Below are positions 26,647 to 36,803 of a DNA stretch of 50,347 bases, one piece after another; position 1 is the first letter of the stretch, and every line of letters starts with the position of its first letter. Position numbers and translations under genes: made by a program. Below the pieces are notes generated by a model. It did not search any database. It was not told where the DNA came from and was given only the letters and a program-made list of their open reading frames with translations. The stretch is taken from contig JAUJOV010000018.1 in assembly GCA_030447545.1 (NCBI GenBank), positions 1 through 50,347 of the forward strand, read 5' to 3'. This DNA comes from Sphingomicrobium sp. Lineage in GTDB: Bacteria; Pseudomonadota; Alphaproteobacteria; Sphingomonadales; Sphingomonadaceae.

Positions 26647-27813
26647 TTGAACCAAGCCAGTGCCGCCGGCGCGCGTGAGCGACGGCCCAAGCCACGCCCG
26701 CTACCCCAGCGTCCCCACTTCTCGTCCGGCCCCTGCGCCAAGCCGCCAGGCTGGCACCCGGGGCTGATCGACACGCGCAGCCTCGGGCGGTCGCACCGCT
26801 CGGCGCTGGGCAAGGCGCGGCTGCAAGAGGCGATCGAGCGGACCCACGCGCTGCTTGAGCTGCCCCGCGACTACCGGCTCGGGATCGTGCCTGCGTCCGA
26901 CACGGGCGCAGTCGAGATGGCGCTGTGGGCGCTGCTCGGCCCAAGGCCCGTGACGATGCTCGCCTGGGAAAGCTTCGGCCAGGGCTGGGTGACCGACGTG
27001 GTCAAGCAGCTCAGGCTCGAGGCGGACGTACGCACCGCGCCTTACGGCGAACTTCCGGACCTTCAGACCATCGACCCGGCGAGCGATGTCGTCTTCACCT
27101 GGAACGGCACGACCAGCGGAGTGCGGGTGCCCAACGCCCAGTGGATCGACGAGCACCGGAGCGGCCTTTCGATCTGCGACGCGACTTCCGGTGCATTCGC
27201 GCAGGACATCGACTGGCGAAGGATCGATGTCGGCACCTTCAGCTGGCAAAAGGCGCTCGGCGGCGAAGGCGGGCAAGGGATGCTGGTGCTCAGTCCGCGC
27301 GCGGTAGAGCGGCTGGAGCGACAGCCTGCAGGACGGCCGCTGCCCAAGATCTTCCGACTGACCAAAAGCGGCGCGCTGATCGAAGGCATTTTCAAGGGCG
27401 AGACGATCAACACGCCCTCGTTGCTCGCGGTCGAGGACTGGCTGGTGGCGCTCGACTGGGCGGAGCGGATCGGCGGTCTCGAGGCGCTGATTGCGCGGGC
27501 CGATGCCAATGCGGCCGCGCTCGACCGCTGGGTCTCCGGCGCCGACTGGATCGAGCATCTCGCGGCCGACCCCGCGATCCGCTCGAACACGTCGGTCTGC
27601 CTCCAGTTCGCCGACCGCACCGACGAGGAGGCCAACCAGGCTCGGCAGAAGGCGATGGTGAAGCTGCTCGAGGCCGAGGAAGCGGCGTTCGACGTGGGCG
27701 CGTACCGCGACGCCCCGCCGGGATTGCGCATCTGGTGCGGAGCGACCGTCGACACTGCGGACGTGGAGGCGCTCGGGCCCTGGCTCGACTGGGCATGGGA
27801 GGCGAGCGCGTGA
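26647..27813 (+). CDS. serC: Phosphoserine aminotransferase
   Basis: TTG start 26647 is chosen because GAGGAGA lies 6 bases upstream and the in-frame sequence before it is not family-like. 388 residues: RPHFSSGPCAKPPGW, RSHRSALGKARL, IVPASDTGAVEMALW, FTWNGTTSGVRVPN, CDATSGAFAQDIDW and the PLP lysine in TFSWQKALGGEGGQGM. It makes 3-phosphoserine from 3-phosphohydroxypyruvate and glutamate. Its TGA overlaps the GTG of serA, so the two consecutive steps are coupled, though in reverse order of the pathway. Confidence 0.95.
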   Translation: MNQASAAGARERRPKPRPLPQRPHFSSGPCAKPPGWHPGLIDTRSLGRSHRSALGKARLQEAIERTHALLELPRDYRLGIVPASDTGAVEMALWALLGPRPVTMLAWESFGQGWVTDVVKQLRLEADVRTAPYGELPDLQTIDPASDVVFTWNGTTSGVRVPNAQWIDEHRSGLSICDATSGAFAQDIDWRRIDVGTFSWQKALGGEGGQGMLVLSPRAVERLERQPAGRPLPKIFRLTKSGALIEGIFKGETINTPSLLAVEDWLVALDWAERIGGLEALIARADANAAALDRWVSGADWIEHLAADPAIRSNTSVCLQFADRTDEEANQARQKAMVKLLEAEEAAFDVGAYRDAPPGLRIWCGATVDTADVEALGPWLDWAWEASA

Positions 27814-29397
27814 GCGAGCAAGTGCGGGTGTTGATCGCGGACAAGATGGACCCGAAAGCCGCGGCGATCTTCCGCGAGCGGGGCATCGACGTCGACGAGA
27901 AGCCCGGCCTTTCGGCCGACGAACTAAAGGCGGTCATCGGCGGATATGACGGCGTCGCGGTGCGCAGCTCGACGCGGGTCACTGCGCCCGTCATGGACGC
28001 CGGCGTGCCGCGCCTGAAGGTGATCGGCCGCGCTGGGATCGGCGTGGATACGATCGACGTGCCGGCCGCGACCGCCCGCGGCATGGTGGTGATGAACACG
28101 CCGTTCGGCAATTCGATCACCACCGCCGAGCATGCGATCGCCATGGTCTTCGCGCTCGCTCGCGAGATCCCGTCGGCCGACCAGTCGACGCAAGCCGGTC
28201 GATGGGAGAAGAATCGCTTCGTCGGAGTCGAGCTCGCGGCAAAGACTCTGGCCCTGATCGGCTGCGGCAATATCGGCTCGATCGTCGCCGACCGCGCGCA
28301 CGGGCTCAAGATGAAGGTGATCGCCTACGATCCATTCCTCAGTCCGGAGCGGGCGCTGGAGCTCGGGGTCGAAAAGGTCGAGCTCGACGATCTCCTGCGC
28401 CGCGCCGACTTCATCTCGCTGCACACGCCGCTCACCGACCAGACGCGGGGGATCCTCTCGCGGGAGGCACTGGCGAAGACGAAAGCCGGCGTTCGCATCG
28501 TCAATTGCGCGCGCGGCGGGCTGATCGACGAAGCGGCGCTGAAGGAGGCGCTCGACGGCGGCCATGTCGCGGGCGCGGCGCTCGACGTGTTCGCCGAGGA
28601 GCCGGCCAAGGACAATCCCCTGTTCGGAACGCCGGGCCTGATCTGCACGCCGCACCTCGGCGCTTCGACCACCGAGGCGCAGGTCAATGTCGCGATCCAG
28701 ATTGCCGAGCAGATGAGCGACTTCGCTGCTCGGCGGCATCACCAACGCGGTCAACATGCCGTCGCTCTCCGCCGAGGAGGCGCCGCGGCTGAAGTTCTAC
28801 ATGGCGCTTGCCGAGAAGCTCGGGCGCCTGGTGGGCCAAGTGGCGGCAAGCGACATCCGCTCGGTGGCGGTCGAGGTCGAGGCGCGGCGGCCGAACTCAA
28901 CCTGAAGCCGGTGACCGGCGCGGTACTCGCCGGCCTGATGGGCACCTATTCCGACACGGTGAACATGGTCAACGCGCCGTTCCTCGCGAAGGAGCGCGGG
29001 CTCGACCTGCGCGAGGTACGCCACGACCGGGAGGGCGACTCATCACACGCTCGTCGCGGTGACCGTCGGGACGGAGGACGGCGAGAAGCGGGTTGCCGGG
29101 ACCCCTGTTCGGCGGCCGCGCGCCGCGGCTTGTCGACATCTTCGGCGTTGCGGTCGAGGCCGAGCTGTCGCCAAGGATGATCTACATCGTCAACAATGAC
29201 GCGCCGGGCTTCATCGGCGCGCTTGGCACCACGCTCGGCCAGGCCGGCGTCAACATCGCCACGTTCAACCTCGGCCGGCGCAAGGCCGGCGGCGAGGCCG
29301 TGGCGCTGGTCGCCGTCGACCAACCGATCACGCCGGAGCTGACCGACGAGCTCTGGCGCCTTCCCGAGTGCGCGAGGTGGTGCCGCTGACGTTTTAG
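27810..29397 (+). CDS. serA: D-3-phosphoglycerate dehydrogenase (frameshifted in its 3' half)
   Basis: GTG start overlaps the serC stop. Residues 1-305 are intact: RVLIADKMDPKAAAIF, VIGRAGIGVDTIDV, GCGNIGSIVADRA (NAD site), NCARGGLIDE and TPHLGASTTEAQ. After about 28730 the frame changes at least five times (near 28730, 28880, 29035, 29095, 29370), yet the regulatory part is recognisable: GITNAVNMPSLSAEEAP, GAAAELNLKPVTGAVLAGLM less its end, then an ACT domain (MIYIVNNDAPGFIGALG). The last shift restores VREVVPLTF and TAG 29395-29397. It oxidises 3-phosphoglycerate in the first step of serine synthesis. Conservation in every frame points to read errors. Confidence 0.9.
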
Positions 29398-29402
29398 CGG
29401 TC

Positions 29403-29421
29403 AATGTCGGCTTTCGGCCCA
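29403..29421. repeat. Interspersed hairpin-type repeat, copy 6 (half)
   Basis: CAATGTCGGCTTTCGGCCC is the left arm and loop of the hairpin family, a few bases after the serA stop; the right arm is lost. Confidence 0.5.
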
Positions 29422-29500
29422 ACACGAGCGGCATGGGTGCCCCGGTAAGTTGCAGTGAGCCATTGAATTTCACTCGGGCGACCACAAATGCGCTGCTCCC

Positions 29501-30428
29501 GTGCCTGCCGACCTAGCAATCCTCTTCGAGCACCCGTCCTGGTTCGAGCTGCTGTTCGCGGCGGTCGAACGGCGCGGGCTGTCGCTCGAGAAGGTGCATC
29601 TGGGCGATCATCGCTTCGATCCCGTGGCCGGCGAGCCGCCGGCGCGCGTGATCCTCAGCCGCGTCGCAATGTCGGGATTCCGCGCGATCCCGAGCATCCG
29701 ATCTTCTACGCGCAGGCGCTGCTCGAGCATTGGCAGCGGCGCGGCGCGAAAGTGCTCAACGGGGCGCAGGTCCTCGCGATCGATCTGTCGAAGGCGCGCC
29801 AGCTGTCGCTCATCTCGAGCCTTGGCCATGCAGTGCCGAGGACGCGCGTGGTGCACCGCGCGGCCGACCTCGTCGCAGCTTCGCAGGACATCGGCTTTCC
29901 GCTTCTGGTCAAGGCGAACATCGGCGGCTCGGGGCGCGAATCACGCGTTACCGCAGCCGCGAGGGGCTTGAACAATCGGTCGCCGACGGGACGGTGCCGC
30001 AGTCGATCGACAATGTGCTGCTCGTCCAGGATGACGTGCCGGTGCGCGGCGGAACCATCGTCAGGATCGAGACGCTGGGCGGCGAGTATTTTTACGCGAT
30101 CGAGGTGGAGAGCAGCGGCGACAGCTTCGACCTGTGCCCGGCCGATGCCTGTGTCGCGCGCAACCGGGCCGCTCCGCAGTTTCGATGAAAGCCGTCACGC
30201 CTTCGCGCGCGATCGTCAGCGCCGCCGAGGAAATTGCTCGCGCCGCCGGGCTCGACGTCGGCGGGGGTCGAGCTGATGATCGACGAGCGCGACGGCACGC
30301 CCCGATTCTACGACATCAACGGCGCGCTTTCCAACTTCGTCGCCAAGCCACTCGAGGTCCTCGGATGGGACCCGCACGAGCGGCTGGTCGACGCTCTGGA
30401 AGCGGCCATAGGGAAGGTGATTGCATGA
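29501..30428 (+). CDS. ATP-grasp ligase-like protein (RimK-like; frameshifted)
   Basis: GTG 29501 start: ADLAILFEHPSWFELLFAA, then an ATP-grasp layout across several frames: HPIFYAQALLEHWQRRGAKV, lid region GFPLLVKANIGGSG (Lys binding ATP), IDNVLLVQDDVP, IVRIETLGGEYFYAIEV and the metal-binding stretch GVELMIDERDGTPRFYDING (E...D...N). Frame changes near 29680, 29940, 30175 and 30265. RimK-like enzymes join a carboxylate to an amine through an acyl-phosphate. Its TGA overlaps the ATG of the LLM oxidoreductase (ATGA), so the two are coupled and may modify one product. The substrate cannot be read from sequence. Confidence 0.72.
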
Positions 30429-31495
30429 GGTTCGGTTACTGGATGCCCGTGTTCGGCGGGTGGCTGCGCAACAGCCCGGACGAGCGGATGGAGGCGAGCT
30501 GGGACTATGTCCGGCGGCTCACCCAGCGCAGCGAGGAAACCGGCTGGGACCTGACGCTCATCGCCGAGCTCAACCTCAACGACATCAAGGGCCGGATGCA
30601 CCGGCGACGCCTGGTCGACCGCAGCGGCGCTGGCGGCGGTGACGAACAGCATCGAGCTGATGGTCGCGGTTCGCCCGAACTTCCACCAGCCCGCGCTGTT
30701 CGCCAAGCAGGCGGCGAATATCGACAATATCTCCAACGGCCGACTTTCGCTCAATGTGGTGTCATCCTGGTGGGCCGACGAAGCGACTCAATACGGGCTG
30801 CAGTTCGACGAGCATGACGACCGCTATGCCCGCACGAGCGAGTGGCTGAAGGTCGTCGATGGCCTGTGGAGCGAGAAACGCTTCACCTTCGAGGGCGAGC
30901 GCTACACGCTCAAGGACGCGATCTGCGAGCCCATGCCGGTGAGTAAGCCGCGCCTGCCGATCTACGCCGGCGGCGAGAGCCCGGCGGCCAAGGCGCTGAT
31001 CGCATCGCAATGCGACGCTTATGTGATGCACGGCGACCCGGTCGAGGCCATCCGCCCGAAGATTGCCGACATGAGCGAGCCGCCGCAGCAGCGCCGGCGG
31101 GTCCGAGATGCAGTTCGGAATGGCCGCGTTCGCGATCGTGCGCGACAGCGAGGCCGAGGCTCGGCGCGAGCTCGAGCGGATTACGCAGCTCGTGGCCCAG
31201 CCGCCGAAGGGCTTCGACAATTTCGAGCAGTGGCTGTCCGGAACGCAGCTCGAGCGCGAGCTCAAGATCCAGGAATATTCCGTCACGAACCGGGGCTCGA
31301 GGCCCCAATCTCGTCGGCACTCTTGAGCAGGTGCGCGAGCGAATCGAGGAATATGAGGCCGCGGGGCTCGACCTGCTCCTCCTCCAGATGAGCCCGCAGG
31401 CGCAGGAGATGGACCGCTTCGCTGCCCAGGTGATCGCCCCGATGCGCGGCGAAGCGCCGGCCGCGAGCGCGATGGTTGAAGAGCTGGTGCGCTAG
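30425..31495 (+). CDS. LLM-class flavin-dependent oxidoreductase (frameshifted)
   Basis: ATG 30425 coupled to the ATP-grasp gene. MRFGYWMPVFGGWLRNSPD, ETGWDLTLIAELNLNDIKG, then after a shift near 30600 NSIELMVAVRPNFHQPALFA, SNGRLSLNVVSSWWADEATQ, YGLQFDEHDDRYARTSEWL and PIYAGGESPAAKALI. Further shifts lie near 31085 and 31305, and it ends [10 protein letters not shown]. The TIM-barrel pattern is that of alkanesulfonate/dimethylsulfone monooxygenase-like enzymes using reduced FMN. No flavin reductase, sulfonate transporter or sulfur gene is nearby, so a role with the ATP-grasp partner is at least as likely as sulfur scavenging. Confidence 0.82.
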
Positions 31496-32158
31496 ACCGC
31501 GACTTCGAGCTGGGTGAAGCGCACGGGCATTACGGCGCGCGTGTCGACCTCGCCGTCGGCGCCCTTTTCGATGACGCTCAGCTGCTGGACGTCCTTGCCG
31601 CCGAGCGGGATGACCATGGGCCTCCCCCGGCGAGCTGCTCGACGAGCGCCGAGGTGGCTCGCCGCCGCGGCGGTGACGAGGATGCGCTCGAAGGGCGCAT
31701 GTTCGGCCCAGCCGCGCGATCCGTCGCCGACGCGCACCTCGACGTCGTAGCCGAGCGCCGCAAGCGGGCCTTGGCGGCTTCGGCGAACTCCTCGACGACC
31801 TCGACGCTGAACACTTGGGCGCCCATGTCAGCCATCACCGCCGCCTGGTAGCCGAGGCCGTGCCGACCTCGAGCACCCGGACGCCCTGCTCCAGTCCAAG
31901 CAGGTCGAGCATCAGAGCGCCGATGAACGGCTGGGAGATGGTCTTGTCAAAGCCGATCGGAAGCGGCGTGTCCTGGTAGGACATCAGCATCAGCGTCTCG
32001 GGGACGAACAGGTGGCGCGGCACGTCGACGAGGGCGGCGCAGCGCGGGTCGGGCGCCTCCTTACCGATCTCCTCGCCGGCGAGGTCGAAATGCATGTCGA
32101 TGATCTCGACCATGTGCCTTCTGAACAAGGCGAGGTGCTGTTCGGTCATCGGCTTCAT
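31492..32158 (-). CDS. Protein-L-isoaspartate O-methyltransferase-like protein (frameshifted)
   Basis: Start ATG 32158 with GGAGGG just upstream. [53 protein letters not shown] (PCMT signature region), then VRVLEVGT, the first half of the SAM motif, with the rest GYQAAVMAD in another frame. [10 protein letters not shown] and [13 protein letters not shown] follow. Shifts near 31857, 31770, 31660 and 31628. PCMT proteins methylate isoaspartyl residues with S-adenosylmethionine for repair; alphaproteobacterial relatives of this branch may have other substrates. Overlaps the LLM stop by 4 bp. Confidence 0.82.
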
Positions 32159-32210
32159 GGGACCCTCCACCAGCCGAACGGCCGCGGCAGGGTGCGCGTT
32201 CCGAGCGGCG

Positions 32211-32324
32211 TCAGGCGGCCGACTGCACCGACGCGGAGCAGGTGCGCGCGATGAACTCCTCGTGGCTCGGCATTTGCTCGGCCAGAGCGGCGTAGCTTTC
32301 GCGCATCATCGCGTGCTCGTTCAT
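32211..32324 (-). CDS. Possible 37-aa small protein upstream of the PCMT gene
   Basis: ATG 32324 to TGA 32211 on the minus strand encodes [18 protein letters not shown] followed by [13 protein letters not shown]. The M-P-x-H-x-x-[FY]-I-x-R-x-C ending resembles the C-terminal tail of flavin-dependent halogenase-like proteins, so this is either a real small protein or a leftover tail. No clear ribosome-binding site. It lies 52 bp upstream of, and codirectional with, the methyltransferase. Confidence 0.35.
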   Translation of the reverse strand: MNEHAMMRESYAALAEQMPSHEEFIARTCSASVQSAA

Positions 32325-32380
32325 GCGGTCGAGCTATAGCGGGAATGGGCGGGGGCGCGACCGGCCAGTCGCCGCGTGCT

Positions 32381-33286
32381 TCAAGGTCGTGCTGCTTCCC
32401 TGAGGAAACGAAGCTCCTCATTTTCCGGATGCTGATCCGATCCGATGTAAGTGCTCACGAATTTCCTGCGGCTCGGACTCACTTGCCTGACCTCGGCAGA
32501 AGTACCGGCCGCTCGAAGCGCAGCGGCAAATTGCTCTGCCTGCATGACGCCCTCCGGATGAGTCCTTAGGGCGTGAAAGAGGAACCGCGGGGCATTGGGC
32601 GGCGACAGGTGTGCGACGGGCGACATGTGGCGCTGCGTCTCGACAGTGCTGCCGCCCAGCTGGAGCAGCTGATTCCTTCGGTACGGACTTGCCGACGCGA
32701 GACGGGCAGGGATGTCGAAGCCGGAGCCATCGAAGATCAGGACCGCCCGCAAGGCGCTGAAATCAACACCGGCGGCCGTAAGATAGGAGGGATCGGTTCC
32801 GAACAGCGCCGCGAAATGCCCGCTCCACTCGTCGCCGATCAGGATGATCCGCGCCGGATCAAAGCCGTATCTGTCGGCCCGGCGGACGATTTCGCCGACG
32901 GCGCGCGCCATATCGCGTGCGAACTCGGCGCCCGAAACCTTGCGCGGACGCCAACGTCCGATCGAGGCGATGGCAAACCCCTCCTGATGGAGGAAGGGCG
33001 TCAAGCACTCGGTCGAGTAGCGGTCTACGTCGGTGATCGCGTCATAGGAATCGAGCCGGATGACGATTGGGGGCCGCTCTGCTTTGCGGCTCCGAAAGAG
33101 GCGGACCATCAACCGTTTTTTACGGTCGTAGTCGAAATCATCATAGGTGGGCCAGTTCGCGCAGGCCGGCTGAGCGTGCACGTCCGAGAAGTCGGGGGGT
33201 GCCCACTACCCCCCGAAAGCCGGCCCGGCAGCCATCGCGAGCGCCAGGGCCAGCGCTGTTGGAGTCAAGCCTCGTCTCGAATTCAA
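32381..33286 (-). CDS. Secreted alpha/beta-hydrolase-like protein lacking the nucleophile elbow, with an in-frame amber
   Basis: The frame from TTG 33286 gives a signal peptide (LTPTALALALAMAAGPAFG), then TAG at 33206-33208, then WAPPDFSDVHAQPACANW and a 260-residue alpha/beta-hydrolase-like domain. The core fits kynurenine-formamidase-type esterases: RADRYGFDPARIILIG and GHFAALFGTDPSYLTAAGVD. Where they have GHSxGxH this reads GDEWSGH, so the serine nucleophile position holds Glu. Late His (PEGVMQAEQF region, SDQHPEN) remains. Probably a non-catalytic homologue. Without read-through the first usable start is GTG 33181, which would drop the signal peptide. Confidence 0.6.
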
Positions 33287-33403
33287 ACGCACGGACCGCG
33301 CCTCTTGCAGCCTGATCCTACTCCGTGAGCTTCGTCACTAACAAGGCATGGACGCGCGCTCGGCTGTTTCCTACAGGCGCGACCTGTCAACAGGGGTAAT
33401 GGC

Positions 33404-34693
33404 TTGGGCAACGTCACAGTCATCGGCGCGCAATGGGGCGACGAGGGCAAGGGCAAGATCGTCGACTGGCTCGCGAGCCGCGCCGAAATGGTTGTGCGCT
33501 TCCAGGGTGGCCACAATGCGGGGCACACGCTGGTGGTGGGCGACCAGACGTACAAGCTCTCGCTGCTTCCCTCGGGCATCGTCACCGGCACTCCGTCGGT
33601 GATCGGCAATGGCGTCGTGCTCGACCCCTGGGCGCTCCAAAGCGAGGTCGAGCGCATCCGTGGGCAGGGCGTCGAAGTCACGCCGGACGTGCTGCGGATC
33701 GCTGAGACCTGTCCCCTGATCCTGCCGTTCCACCGCGACCTCGATGCTCTGCGCGAGGATGCGAGCGGCGCGGGAAAGATCGGCACGACTCGCCGCGGGA
33801 TCGGCCCCGCTTACGAGGATAAGGTCGGACGGCGCGCGATCCGCGTGTGCGACCTTGCGCATCTCGACGAGCTCGAGCCCCTGCTCGATCGCCTGTGCGC
33901 CCACCACGACGCGCTTCGCGCGGGCTTTGGCGAGCCTCCCGTCGATCGCGAGCGGCTGAGGAACGACCTCGCCGAGATCGCCGACTTCGTGCTTCAGTTC
34001 GCCCGGCCCGTATGGCGCGACCTCGACGCCGCGATCCGCCGCGGCAGGCGCATCCTGTTCGAGGGCGCGCAGGGCGTTCTGCTCGATGTCGACCACGGCA
34101 CCTATCCGTTCGTCACCTCGTCGAACACGGTGTCCGGAACCACCGGTTCGGGGAGCGGCACGGGACCTGGGGCGGCCGGCTTCGTGCTCGGCATCGTCCA
34201 GGCCGATACCACGCGGGTCGGCTCGGGCCCCTTCCCGACCGAGCTTCAGGACGAGACCGGCCGCCGCCTCGGCGAGCGCGGCCGCGAGTTCGGGACGGTG
34301 ACCGGGCGGCAGCGGCGCTGCGGCTGGTTCGACGCGGTGCTTGTCCGCCAGTCGGTCGCGGTCAGCGGGATCACCGGGGTGGCGCTGACCAAGCTCGACG
34401 TGCTCGACGGGTTCGAGACCGTGAAAATCTGCACCGGCTACCGCATCGGCGACAGCGAGTTCGACTATCTGCCGCCCCACGCATTCGACCAGAACCGCGT
34501 CGAGCCGATCTACGAGGAGGTCGAGGGCTGGCCCGGCTCGACGCGCGGCGCGCGCAGCTGGGCCGACCTGCCCGCACGGGCGATCAAATATGTGCGCCGC
34601 ATCGAGGAGCTGATCCGCTGCCCCGTCGCGCTGGTGAGCACGTCCCCCGAGCGCGACGACACGATCCTGGTGAGGGATCCGTTCGCGGGTTAG
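33404..34693 (+). CDS. purA: Adenylosuccinate synthetase
   Basis: TTG start 33404 after CAGGGGT; 429 residues, intact. [18 protein letters not shown] (P-loop with catalytic Asp), GGHNAGHT (catalytic His), [24 protein letters not shown]-like [15 protein letters not shown] and TKLDVLDG. It joins IMP and aspartate using GTP, the first committed step to AMP. In sphingomonads purA often lies near the serC-serA region; here about 4 kb of other genes intervene. Confidence 0.97.
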   Translation: MGNVTVIGAQWGDEGKGKIVDWLASRAEMVVRFQGGHNAGHTLVVGDQTYKLSLLPSGIVTGTPSVIGNGVVLDPWALQSEVERIRGQGVEVTPDVLRIAETCPLILPFHRDLDALREDASGAGKIGTTRRGIGPAYEDKVGRRAIRVCDLAHLDELEPLLDRLCAHHDALRAGFGEPPVDRERLRNDLAEIADFVLQFARPVWRDLDAAIRRGRRILFEGAQGVLLDVDHGTYPFVTSSNTVSGTTGSGSGTGPGAAGFVLGIVQADTTRVGSGPFPTELQDETGRRLGERGREFGTVTGRQRRCGWFDAVLVRQSVAVSGITGVALTKLDVLDGFETVKICTGYRIGDSEFDYLPPHAFDQNRVEPIYEEVEGWPGSTRGARSWADLPARAIKYVRRIEELIRCPVALVSTSPERDDTILVRDPFAG

Positions 34694-34953
34694 TGCCGCA
34701 CCTCGAACCCTTCGAACTCGCAAGGCTCGACGTCCCACAGGCGCACGTCCTCGACCTGCGCGGCGGGCGGGCCGCGTCGAAGGCGCTCGATCATCTGCTC
34801 GACAGCTCGCTCGTCGCCCTCGACATGCGCGTCCGGGCAGTTGCGCACCCAGCCGGTGACTCCGAGCTCATTGGCCTGTTCGACGCTCCAGGCGCGGAAG
34901 AAGACGCCCTGCACGCGGCCGACGATCCGGACGTGGCGGGCTATGGTGGCCAT
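34690..34953 (-). CDS. acyP: Acylphosphatase
   Basis: 87 residues with the signature [15 protein letters not shown] (phosphate-binding loop and catalytic Arg) and [12 protein letters not shown] (catalytic Asn). Hydrolyses acyl-phosphates such as carbamoyl phosphate. Its ATG overlaps the fabI stop (TAATG), and its own end overlaps purA by 4 bp. Confidence 0.95.
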   Translation of the reverse strand: MATIARHVRIVGRVQGVFFRAWSVEQANELGVTGWVRNCPDAHVEGDERAVEQMIERLRRGPPAAQVEDVRLWDVEPCEFEGFEVRH

Positions 34954-35756
34954 TACACCGTCGAAATGTCGGGCGCGTCCTCGGCCTTCATGCCCACCAC
35001 GTGGTAGCCTGCGTCAACGTGGTGGGTCTCGCCCGTGACGCCCGAAGCGAGTTCCGAGAGGAGGTACAGCGCGGCCCCGCCGACATCCTCGATCGTCACG
35101 TTGCGGCGGAGCGGCGAATTATATTCGTTCCACTTCATGATGTAGCGGAAGTCGCCGATCCCGCTTGCCGCAAGCGTCTTGATCGGCCCGGCGGAAATCG
35201 CGTTGACGCGGATGCCTTCGGGCCCGAGGTCCATCGCCAGATATTTGACGCTCGATTGGAGCGCCGCCTTGGCGACCCCCATGACATTGTAGTGCGGGAT
35301 CACCTTCTCCGCGCCGTAATAGGTGAGCGTGAGCACCGAGCCGCCGGGCTTCATCATCGCCCGCGCCCGCTGCGTTACGGCGATGAAGCTGTAGACCGAG
35401 ATGTTCATGGTCATCAGGAAATTGTCGACGCTGGTTTCGACGAACTTTCCCCTGAGCTCGTTCTTGTCGGAATAGCCGATCGCGTGAACGAGGAAGTCGA
35501 GCCCGTCCCACCGCTCCTTCAGCACTGCAAACGCACGGTCGAGCGCCCGCATGTCACTGACGTCGCAGTCGATCAGAAGGTCGGAGCCGAGCTCCGCGGC
35601 AAGCGGGCGCACCCGCTTCTCGAGCGCTTCGCCTTGATAGGAGAAAGCGAGCTCGGCGCCGGCGCCGCCCAGCGCCCGGGCGATCCCCCACGCCAGCGAC
35701 CGCTCGTTCGCGAGGCCCATCACGAGGCCGCGCTTGCCCTTCATCAAATCGCTCAA
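34953..35756 (-). CDS. fabI: Enoyl-[acyl-carrier-protein] reductase (NADH)
   Basis: 267 residues, intact. GLANERSLAWGIARAL (cofactor motif), VHAIGYSDKNELRG, TYYGAEKVIPHYNVMGVAKA (Y-x6-K catalytic pair), and GPIKTLAASGIGDF. Reduces trans-2-enoyl-ACP in the last step of fatty-acid elongation. Start ATG 35756 overlaps the end of the YihY/BrkB gene by 4 bp, so fabI-acyP sit in an operon behind the dnaJ-family and BrkB genes. Confidence 0.97.
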   Translation of the reverse strand: MSDLMKGKRGLVMGLANERSLAWGIARALGGAGAELAFSYQGEALEKRVRPLAAELGSDLLIDCDVSDMRALDRAFAVLKERWDGLDFLVHAIGYSDKNELRGKFVETSVDNFLMTMNISVYSFIAVTQRARAMMKPGGSVLTLTYYGAEKVIPHYNVMGVAKAALQSSVKYLAMDLGPEGIRVNAISAGPIKTLAASGIGDFRYIMKWNEYNSPLRRNVTIEDVGGAALYLLSELASGVTGETHHVDAGYHVVGMKAEDAPDISTV

Positions 35757-36788
35757 AGCTGCGGTCCCCCTGGTTCAGGCACGAGCTCCACGTCCTCCCC
35801 TGGCTGCGGTTCTTCGACCTCGAGCTGGTCCTTGTACGGACCCGAATAGATTTCCCCCTTTAGCGCCGTCGGGCTGACGTCCGCCAGCGCCGCGTTGAGC
35901 TCGGCGCCGGTGACGACGCCAAGGCCGATGATGAAGAAGAAAATCAGCGCGATCATCACTCCGGCGAGGCTTCCGTAGGTGAGGGCGTAGCCCCCAACCC
36001 AGCTGATCGTCGCGGGCAGAAGCTCGACCGTGCCCATCCACCACACGGTGATGAGCAGTGCGCCCGGCCAGATGCGGCACGTGCTCCTGCGGTAGCGTGA
36101 CGGGGTGAGCAGGAAGAAGATCAGGTAAATGGTGGCGAACAGGGTGAGGCCCGGCACGACCCGGAAGACTCCCAGCAAGGTCGAAATGTCCTGGGCGAGC
36201 GGAATCCACGCCTCGACCGCCGACTGGGCCGAGCGGAGCACGACGGTCACTGCAAAGGCGATCATCAGCAGAAGGACCGCCCCGACGATGATTATCATCG
36301 AGCCGAGGCGATATTCCCAGAAGGGCGCGCAATATTTGACGCCATAGGCGCGGCGCAGGATGTCCCGGATCGTCTCGATGAAGCTGCCGACGGTCCACAG
36401 GCCGACCAGCGCGCCGACCCACAGCAGCGGCCCGGTCCTTGCGGTCAGCACGTCCTGGACGGGCTTGCGCAGCACGTCGGCGACGCCGGGCGGCAATTGC
36501 GAAAGCACCGTCGCGACGGTCAGGCGGCTGCTTTCCGTCTCGCCGAACAGGCTCGCCAGCGCGGCGGCCAGGATGAAGAAGGGAAACAGGGTGAGGAGCG
36601 CGAGATAGGCGAGATTGCCGGCGTGGATGAAGCCGTCGTTGTACACGCCGATCCCGACGCGCTTGAGCACTTCGAACGGATAGGTGCCGGGCCTGAGCTT
36701 CTCGGCGACATCGCGCCCGAAAGCGGCGATGAAACTCGCGAGGCGCTTTGCGACGTTCCTCGGGCGCGAGTGGGCTATGGTCCTGCAT
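35753..36788 (-). CDS. YihY/virulence factor BrkB family membrane protein (one frameshift near the start)
   Basis: The true start is ATG 36788 (MQDHSPLAPEERRK). An extra A near 36748 shifts it into the main frame RLASFIAAFGRDVAEKLRPG, then EVLKRVGIGVYNDGFIHAGN. Six TM segments (LAYLALLTLFPFFILAAALA, MIIIVGAVLLLMIAFAVTVV, GLTLFATIYLIFFLL and others) and IRDILRRAYG are family hallmarks. The C-terminus is acidic (EVEEPQPGEDVELVPEPG). The function of the family is not settled; a role in RNase BN activity was earlier claimed and withdrawn. The apparent in-frame fusion to the upstream DnaJ-family gene is produced by two indels. Confidence 0.85.
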
Positions 36789-36803
36789 TGATCTTGTGCG
36801 GCC

